From: Deltaproteobacteria bacterium
Lineage (GTDB): Bacteria; Desulfobacterota; Desulfarculia; Adiutricales; JAGVGV01
DNA: 12,005 bases
Direction of reading: 5' to 3'
Assembly: GCA_015233515.1 (NCBI GenBank)
Contig: JADFXS010000064.1
Location: 1 to 12,005 of the forward strand
This document shows positions 6,697-12,005 of this stretch, one piece after another. Each line of letters starts with the position of its first letter. The first letter of the stretch is position 1. The notes below the pieces were generated by a model. It saw nothing but the letters and a program-made list of their open reading frames with translations, did not search any database and had not been told where the DNA came from. The translations under genes and the position numbers were made by a program.

Positions 6697-9600
6697 ATGA
6701 AGCCCGATCGTTCCGAACATCATGACCGCATACTGATCTCGGAAGCTGACGCCGTTATCGCCGCTGGCTTGGCGGCCGAGTTGGCCGCCCAGGAATATAC
6801 CGTCTGTTCCGTGGCTATGACCGGGGAAGAGGCTGTATCCGCGGCTGAAAGAGAACAACCGGACCTGGTGTTGATGGACATTGTCCAGGACGGCAAGATG
6901 GACGGCTTCCAGGCGGCGGACTTGATTCGATCCCGCTGGGAAATTCCCGTGGTCTTTATCGTCGTCCGACCGGATGAAAACCACCGGAAACGAGTCCAGC
7001 TGATCGATCCTCTTAGTTATCTCTTAAAACCGGATCAAACGCGGAATATCGGCGCGACTATAAAAATGGTTCTTGATATCGCCAGGGCGGATTCACCAAG
7101 GAAACGGGCGGACGACGCCTTGACCGAGACCAACGAGGAATTTCAAGCGATGATCGATGCCTTGCCGGACCTGCTGTTCGAAGTCGATCGGGAAGGACAT
7201 CTATATCGTTGTCATGCTTCATATCCTGAATTGCTTTATTTATCTCCAGACAAGTTTCTAGGACGATCCATCACCGAGGTCCTCCCTGGAGATGCCTGTA
7301 AAATCATTTTCGGGGCCTTATCCGAGGCGGCCGAGACCGGCAAGCATAACGGAGCGGTTTACTGCCTGAATCTGCCCCTAGGAATCAAGTGGTTCGAGCT
7401 TTCAATCGCGGCCAAAGGTAATCATAAAAATGCCAACAGCCGTTTTCTGGTTCTGGCTCGAGATATTACCCAGCGTAAAAACGCGGAAAAAGCCCTTGAA
7501 GAAAGTGAAAACAGCCATCGGGAATTTGTGGATACCCTCCCGCAGATCGTTTATGAAATCAACAAGGATGGTCGGTTTATTTTCCTTAACATGAAAGGTC
7601 TGGAGGCCTTGGGATATAACGCCGACGATTTGTCCCTTGGTATCACTACGGCGGATCTCCTGGTTCCGGAATCCCATGAACAAGCCGTCAAGGATAGAAA
7701 GAAGCTTTTGGACGGCGATACTCAGGTGATTACCGAACATCTGGTTAAAAAGAAAGATGGAACAGCTATTTCGGTAATAACCTATTCCAGCGCCATATTC
7801 AAAAGTGGTGAGTTTATTGGGATAAGAGGCGTGGCCGTCGATATAACCGATCGCCTCCGGGCGGAAGCGGCTCTGCGGGAAAGCGAGGCCCTGTACACCA
7901 AGCTGCTGGAGACCATCCCGGATCCGGTGGTCCGGACGGACCTGGAAGGTCGGATCCTTTTTATTAATGAGATTGTCTGCAAAATGGCCGGATACGATGT
8001 GGCGGAATTGATCGGTCAGAATTTTCTCAGATTCATAGCTCCGGAAGACCATGAAAGAATTATCAATAATTTTATATTGATGTTTGACCATAAATTGCCG
8101 CCGCAGGAATACCACATGATTTTCAAGGATGGGCGGAAGCGGCTTTTCGAAGTTCACGGAGACGTTTTACGCGATAAAGACGGCCATCCTTTTGGGACTG
8201 TTCATATTTGTCGGGACATGAACGAGCGTAAAGAGGTTCAAGAGGCGTTGCGCCGAAGTGAGGAACAATATCGGTTCATAACCGACAACATGCAGGAATC
8301 CGTCTGGATGTCGGACCTGAATTTTAAAACCACCTGGCTCAGCCCTTCCACGACACGGACTAGGGGATATAATTTAGAGGAATTTCAGAATTTGACTCTG
8401 GAAGACCAACTTACCCCTGAATCGCTGGCGAAGGTTATGGAAATAGTAGCCAATATCCTAACCTCGGAACGGCTGGCCGACATCCATCTGCAAATAACCG
8501 AAACGATGGAGCTGGAATTAATCTGCAAGGATGGTTCGACAATTTGGAATGAATTGAATGTCACTCTTCTGCGGGATGAAGAAGGTAAACCAAGCGGTTT
8601 ACTGGGCGTGGCCCGAGACATAACCCAAAAGAAGAAAGCGGAAGAAGAAAGACAAAAACTCGAAGCTCAACTGCGGCAAAGCCAAAAAATGGAAGCCATC
8701 GGCACCTTGGCCGGAGGCATTGCTCACGACTTCAACAATATCCTGGCCGCCATCATGGGCTTCACCGAAATGACGTTGATCAATACTCCTAAAGGAACCA
8801 CGGCGCGCCGAAATTTGGAACAAGTAATGAAAGCCGGCCACCGGGCCAAGAATCTGATCCAGCAGATACTCAGCTTCTGCCGTCGAACCGCGCAACCACG
8901 AAAGACCATCGAAATCGATTCTATCATCTGTGAGGCCCTTAAGTTTCTGCGGGCCACCCTGCCCACGACTATCGAGATCAGGCAGGATTTAAAAAAGAAT
9001 TTGGGGGCCGTGTCGGCTGATCCCACCCAAATTCATCAAGTATTGACTAATTTATGCACTAACGCCGCTTACGCCATGCGCGCCGGGGGCGGCGTTTTGA
9101 CGGTGAGTCTGTCCAACATCGTTCTGGAAGAAAATGCGTCGTCCCGCCTGAATAATCTACCTCCGGGCCTATATCAGCGAATCCTGGTCAGCGACACCGG
9201 ACATGGTCTTGACCGGAACATTATGGAGCGAATATTCGAGCCTTTTTTCACGACCAAGGAACCGGGCGAGGGAACAGGAATGGGCTTATCCGTGGTGTAC
9301 GGTATTGTGAAAGACCATGGTGGCGAAATTACTGTTGAAAGTGAACCTGGAAAAGGATCGACTTTTCATGTTTACCTGCCGGTAGTGAAGGATTCGGTAA
9401 AAAGTGATCCGCCGGAGGCGGCTAGGCCTTTGCCCACCGGAAATGAACACATCCTTTTTGTGGACGACGAGGAAGCTTTGGTTAGTCTGAGCAGTGAAAT
9501 ATTGGAACATCTCGGGTACCAGGTTACCAGCCGAACCTCCAGTCTCGAAGCGTTGGAAATGTTTCGGCATGATCCGGAAAAGTTCGATTTAATCATCACC

Positions 9601-9813
9601 GACCAAACCATGCCGCACCTGACCGGTATTGAATTATCCCAGGAGATCTTGAAAATCAGACCCGATAAACCAATCATACTTTGCACCGGATTCAGCCAGC
9701 AAGTATCGGCGGAAATGGTCCTCGACATGGGCATTAAGCGCTTGCTTTTGAAACCTTTTGTATTGAGGGACGTGGCCAATGCCGTCAGGTTGCTTCTGGA
9801 TGGATCGAAATGA
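6697..9813 (+). CDS. Hybrid histidine kinase: receiver, four PAS, HisKA, HATPase, receiver
   Basis: This is a 1038-residue soluble hybrid kinase with no membrane span. The domains, in rough residues, are an N-terminal receiver (8-128), PAS 1 (147-262), PAS 2 (268-390), PAS 3 (393-515), PAS 4 (518-650), HisKA with GGIAHDFNN and phospho-acceptor H677, HATPase with NLCTNAAYAM (about 784) and GTGMGLS (about 860), and a C-terminal receiver (917-1036) with VDDEE, D969 (LIITDQTMP), CTGFS and LLKPF. The N-terminal receiver keeps D61 and the LLKP lysine. Its acidic pocket reads SEADA and the switch Thr is a Val (FIVVRP), so it may be partly or wholly disabled. The ATG at 6697 is 5 bp after the regulator stop, with GGAG at 6685-6688. 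The open frame extends further upstream only inside the previous gene, so that extension is rejected. It is probably the third member of one phosphorelay operon. Each PAS sequence lacks an obvious cofactor signature. Confidence 0.93.
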   Translation: MKPDRSEHHDRILISEADAVIAAGLAAELAAQEYTVCSVAMTGEEAVSAAEREQPDLVLMDIVQDGKMDGFQAADLIRSRWEIPVVFIVVRPDENHRKRVQLIDPLSYLLKPDQTRNIGATIKMVLDIARADSPRKRADDALTETNEEFQAMIDALPDLLFEVDREGHLYRCHASYPELLYLSPDKFLGRSITEVLPGDACKIIFGALSEAAETGKHNGAVYCLNLPLGIKWFELSIAAKGNHKNANSRFLVLARDITQRKNAEKALEESENSHREFVDTLPQIVYEINKDGRFIFLNMKGLEALGYNADDLSLGITTADLLVPESHEQAVKDRKKLLDGDTQVITEHLVKKKDGTAISVITYSSAIFKSGEFIGIRGVAVDITDRLRAEAALRESEALYTKLLETIPDPVVRTDLEGRILFINEIVCKMAGYDVAELIGQNFLRFIAPEDHERIINNFILMFDHKLPPQEYHMIFKDGRKRLFEVHGDVLRDKDGHPFGTVHICRDMNERKEVQEALRRSEEQYRFITDNMQESVWMSDLNFKTTWLSPSTTRTRGYNLEEFQNLTLEDQLTPESLAKVMEIVANILTSERLADIHLQITETMELELICKDGSTIWNELNVTLLRDEEGKPSGLLGVARDITQKKKAEEERQKLEAQLRQSQKMEAIGTLAGGIAHDFNNILAAIMGFTEMTLINTPKGTTARRNLEQVMKAGHRAKNLIQQILSFCRRTAQPRKTIEIDSIICEALKFLRATLPTTIEIRQDLKKNLGAVSADPTQIHQVLTNLCTNAAYAMRAGGGVLTVSLSNIVLEENASSRLNNLPPGLYQRILVSDTGHGLDRNIMERIFEPFFTTKEPGEGTGMGLSVVYGIVKDHGGEITVESEPGKGSTFHVYLPVVKDSVKSDPPEAARPLPTGNEHILFVDDEEALVSLSSEILEHLGYQVTSRTSSLEALEMFRHDPEKFDLIITDQTMPHLTGIELSQEILKIRPDKPIILCTGFSQQVSAEMVLDMGIKRLLLKPFVLRDVANAVRLLLDGSK

Positions 9814-9870
9814 TTTGTTTTTTTAACCGTGAATTTTTTCGCCCCTGATAAGATGAAGCAATATAAAAAT

Positions 9871-10140
9871 CTAACGATGCAGGTGAAACAAGAGTTCCCG
9901 TAAGGCATTACGCGCCTCGTTTCTAGAAAGCGGCCGAGCGCATGCCCCATGGTTTGCCGCGGGTAGCTTTCCTAAATCCACCATCAAATCGCGGATAGGG
10001 CGCGTAAATCCCTGGCGAAACGCGAAGTTGGACCGATTTTGGCCCGCAGGCGTATTCACCATACGTCGAGGAGCCAAAATCGGGAAACGAGCGTTGCAGC
10101 CGGGAGTTACGTGCCTCGACACTCGCAAGTGGTGAATTAG
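9871..10140. repeat. Structured, probably repetitive intergenic element
   Basis: The 377 bp between the hybrid kinase (9813) and the radical SAM gene (10191) has no convincing gene. It is rich in inverted repeats: CGTAA/TTACG (9899-9903 with 9908-9912), the palindrome TTTCTAGAAA (9920-9929), the nested hairpin at 10033-10083, AACGC/GCGTT (10019-10023 with 10091-10095) and CACT/AGTG near 10120-10132. The minus strand is open for 85 codons (10128-9871) but begins at a TTG with no ribosome site. The peptide has an Arg/Pro/Asn-rich, non-globular look with no known domain. My recollection is that near-identical spurious peptides recur in deltaproteobacterial genomes, which fits a dispersed repeat. 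That is a memory, not a search result, and the outer borders are estimates. Confidence 0.5.
10033..10083. repeat. Perfect 11-bp inverted repeat with an inner 5-bp stem
   Basis: CCGATTTTGGC (10033-10043) and GCCAAAATCGG (10073-10083) are exact reverse complements. Inside them, CGTAT (10051-10055) and ATACG (10061-10065) form a second stem with a TCACC loop. The whole makes a two-tier hairpin or cruciform and is the core of the intergenic element. No T-run follows on either strand, so it does not look like an intrinsic terminator. Confidence 0.85.
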
Positions 10141-10190
10141 GGCTTCAATTATGGCTTTCCTCCGCCGACTGATTGGACTATCATGGCCTG

Positions 10191-11534
10191 ATGAAGCCTC
10201 ACATTCTTCTTATCAACCCCTGGATTCATGATTTCGCGGCGTTTGATTTGTGGGCCAAACCCTTAGGTTTGCTTTATCTCGCCGCCATGCTCCGGCAGGC
10301 CCGGGTTGAGGTTCGTCTGCTGGACTGCTTGGATCGGGGCCATCCGGAAGCCGAAGCTCCTCGAATCAAGAAAGACGGCTTACCCGGCGCCGGTCGTTGG
10401 CGTAGGGAAATCATACCCACGCCGCCACCACTGGCCGATGTTCCGAGATATTTCGCCCGGTACGGCTGGCCCCTGGCGCTTTTTAGGCGGGAAGTCGCGG
10501 CCGGACCCAAGCCGGATTTGATCCTGGTCACTTCGATCATGACCTACTGGTATCCGGGAGTTACGGAAGCCGTGGGTATAGTAAAGGAAATTTGGCCGGA
10601 TGTCCCAACGGTCCTGGGGGGAATCTACGCCACCCTCTGTCCCGAGCATGCTCGTAGACATTCAGGCGCGGATATTGTTCTAGCCGGCCCGGGAGAAAAG
10701 TCTTTACCTTCAATTCTATCCGGCCTGGCGGGAATCGATACCAACGGCCTCAAGGGCTGGGACTGGCGGAGCGTCTGGCCGGCCTTGGACCTGTATCCTA
10801 AACTGGATTTCGCGCCTTTGCTAACTTCCAGGGGATGCCCGGGCAAATGTCCTTATTGTTCATCACGGTTGTTGTTTCCTTTTTATACGCCTCGGGAAAC
10901 CAGCGACGTAGTTTCCGAAATCGAAGACCGTTACCATCGCTGGTCCATAAGGCATTTTACTTTCTTTGATGATGCTCTCCTCATCAGGAGCGAGACTCAT
11001 TTGATGCCGATTTTAGATGAAGTTTGTCGCCGGGATATTCGGATTTCCTTCCATGCTCCCAACGGTCTGCATGTCAATCTGATAACCAGGGAGTTGGCGG
11101 CACTCATGTTCCAAGCCGGTTTTAAAACCATTCGTTTGGGCTTGGAGAGCTTGGACCCCGAACGGCAATCCTTACTGGGCGGCAAAGTTTTACCCGGAGA
11201 TTTCGAAGCCGCGGTCAGTCGTTTGCTAGAGGCGGGGTTTGCTCCACATGGTATCGGGGTCTATATCCTTTGCGGTTTACCGGGACAGGACCCGGCTGAA
11301 CTTCAGGCCACGGTGGAAGTAGTGCGCGCGATGGGAGTCCGGCCTTACTTTGCCGAGTATTCACCACTGCCCGGGACGGCTTTGTGGGACCAGGCCGTGG
11401 CTGCTTCACCCTTTGATTTATCCGGGGAACCTCTCTACCAGAATAACTCATTTTTCCCTTGTCGCGGTCCCGGGTTTTCCTGGCGGGAAATGTGGGAGTT
11501 GAAGAGAGAGGCAAAAACTTTTTGGGTGAAGTGA
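10191..11534 (+). CDS. B12-binding-type radical SAM protein
   Basis: This 447-residue cytoplasmic protein has two parts. Residues about 1-180 resemble the cobalamin-binding Rossmann domain of the BchE/methyltransferase-type radical SAM group (HILLINPW at the start, PLGLLYLAAMLR, then GGIYATLCPEHAR...GADIVLAGPGEKSL). The cobalamin-ligand motif DxHxxG reads D45-C-L47-D-R-G50, so the axial His is absent and B12, if bound, would lack that ligand. The radical SAM core follows with C216-PGK-C220-PY-C223, the [4Fe-4S] cluster ligands, and GLESLDPERQ, typical of the SAM-binding barrel. The substrate and reaction are not predictable; methylation, cyclisation or another rearrangement are all possible. 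ATG 10191 is preferred over TTG 10173 because the domain begins there, though neither has a clear ribosome site. It stands alone between a repeat-rich gap and a convergent gene. Confidence 0.88.
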   Translation: MKPHILLINPWIHDFAAFDLWAKPLGLLYLAAMLRQARVEVRLLDCLDRGHPEAEAPRIKKDGLPGAGRWRREIIPTPPPLADVPRYFARYGWPLALFRREVAAGPKPDLILVTSIMTYWYPGVTEAVGIVKEIWPDVPTVLGGIYATLCPEHARRHSGADIVLAGPGEKSLPSILSGLAGIDTNGLKGWDWRSVWPALDLYPKLDFAPLLTSRGCPGKCPYCSSRLLFPFYTPRETSDVVSEIEDRYHRWSIRHFTFFDDALLIRSETHLMPILDEVCRRDIRISFHAPNGLHVNLITRELAALMFQAGFKTIRLGLESLDPERQSLLGGKVLPGDFEAAVSRLLEAGFAPHGIGVYILCGLPGQDPAELQATVEVVRAMGVRPYFAEYSPLPGTALWDQAVAASPFDLSGEPLYQNNSFFPCRGPGFSWREMWELKREAKTFWVK

Positions 11535-11564
11535 CTGGAAACTGTCTTTAGCGCATTTCAGTCA
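11532..11564. terminator. Weak hairpin between convergent genes
   Basis: TGACTG plus AAA (11532-11541, one bulged G) pairs with TTT plus CAGTCA (11556-11564) around a 14-base loop. It overlaps the stop codons of both converging genes, which end only 23 bp apart. There is no strong T-run, so a role as a bidirectional terminator is only suggested by position. Confidence 0.3.
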
Positions 11565-12005
11565 TTTCCGTCCAAAACAGAGCGCACCTTGTTCAGCAGA
11601 TCGTTCAATTGATACGGCTTCCCGATATATCCGGCCGCCCCGGATTTCAAAGTCTCCTTGACCTGTCCGTCGTTAGGGTATCCGCTGGCAATTACTACCT
11701 TGGCTGATTGATCGATCTTGATAATTTCGCGCAAACATCTATGACCACCCATGCCGGGCATACCGATGTCCAAGATGACCAAATCTATCTTTTCTCGCCG
11801 GGCGATGAAAGCTTCCAGCGCCTCCTCGCCGCTAGTGGCGGTAATGACTGTATAACCGAAACGTTGGAGTATATGAGACGCAAAACCTCTGATGGCCTCC
11901 TCATCGTCCGCAAGAAGGATGGTCTCGGTTCCCCCTATTGGCGATTGAGCTTTCAATGAACCCGCCGGAGACACTTCCTTTTGCTCGATGGCGGGGAAGT
12001 AAATT
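11558..12005 (-). CDS. C-terminal part of a hybrid sensor kinase (receiver), cut by window edge
   Basis: The visible 148 codons run from the right edge with no stop upstream, so this is the end of a larger gene, not a stand-alone receiver. The first residues, IYFPAIEQ, are the typical last strand of a HATPase domain. A Pro/Gly-rich linker and a full receiver follow: ILLADDEEAI with the acidic pair, LVILDIGMPGMGG with the phospho-acceptor Asp, VVIASGY with the switch Ser, and YIGKPYQ with the conserved Lys. A GTG at 11974 could be misread as a start; I reject it because the frame stays coding beyond it. The ATPase-receiver arrangement resembles the end of the hybrid kinase at 6697-9813. Its sensor domains lie outside the window, so the signal is unknown. 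Confidence 0.9.
   Translation of the reverse strand, partial: IYFPAIEQKEVSPAGSLKAQSPIGGTETILLADDEEAIRGFASHILQRFGYTVITATSGEEALEAFIARREKIDLVILDIGMPGMGGHRCLREIIKIDQSAKVVIASGYPNDGQVKETLKSGAAGYIGKPYQLNDLLNKVRSVLDGND

Noticed and set aside
9814..9860. Intrinsic terminator after the hybrid kinase
   Set aside because: T-runs are present near 9820 and 9835, but I found no GC-rich stem before them on either strand.
9871..10128. 85-residue minus-strand protein gene
   Set aside because: It has a TTG start, no ribosome site, no domain, and the frame runs through nested inverted repeats. I treat it as part of a repeat element.
11558..11974. Stand-alone CheY-like receiver starting at GTG 11974
   Set aside because: The frame remains open to the window edge and encodes the last strand of a HATPase domain upstream, so it is the end of a hybrid kinase.

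Overview
The window looks like a chromosomal segment of a Gram-negative, probably deltaproteobacterial (Desulfobacterota) organism. Three things suggest this: dense PAS-rich two-component genes, a response regulator ending in the C-x2-C / C-x2-C tail I associate with that group, and a cobalamin-binding-type radical SAM protein. No rRNA, tRNA, CRISPR array, insertion sequence or phage gene was seen. The taxonomic call is an inference from gene style only.

Left block (1-2263), metal homeostasis. On the minus strand, a small single-span membrane protein, an ABC ATPase and an ABC-3 family permease (cut by the left edge) form a tight operon for Zn/Mn-type metal uptake. A Fur-family regulator, most likely a Zur, is divergent on the plus strand. 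The intergenic space holds two Fur-type palindromes whose centres are 51 bp apart. One adjoins the -35 of a near-consensus promoter for the transporter. The other covers the -10 and probable transcription start of the regulator, whose mRNA looks leaderless. The layout predicts metal-dependent repression of both transcripts. The substrate-binding protein is not in view and may lie beyond the left edge.

Middle-left block (2234-3910). A divergent protein-kinase-like gene is followed by a universal stress protein with an intact ATP-binding motif. The space after the stress protein carries two inverted repeats.

Central block (4002-9813), a compact signalling cluster. It consists of a seven-span membrane histidine kinase of the HisKA_2 class with two PAS domains, a single-receiver response regulator ending in paired CxxC motifs, and a 1038-residue soluble hybrid kinase (receiver, four PAS, HisKA, HATPase, receiver). 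The genes are 11 and 5 bp apart and so probably co-transcribed. The hybrid kinase's first receiver resembles that of the preceding gene but has lost key residues. No DNA-binding output domain is present, so the final output of the pathway is not visible.

Right block (9814-12005). A gene-poor 377-bp interval contains nested inverted repeats, including a perfect 11-bp pair, and looks like a repetitive or structured element. It is followed by a radical SAM protein with an N-terminal cobalamin-binding-type domain. A second hybrid sensor kinase, on the minus strand and cut by the right edge, converges on it; only its last ATPase residues and C-terminal receiver are visible.
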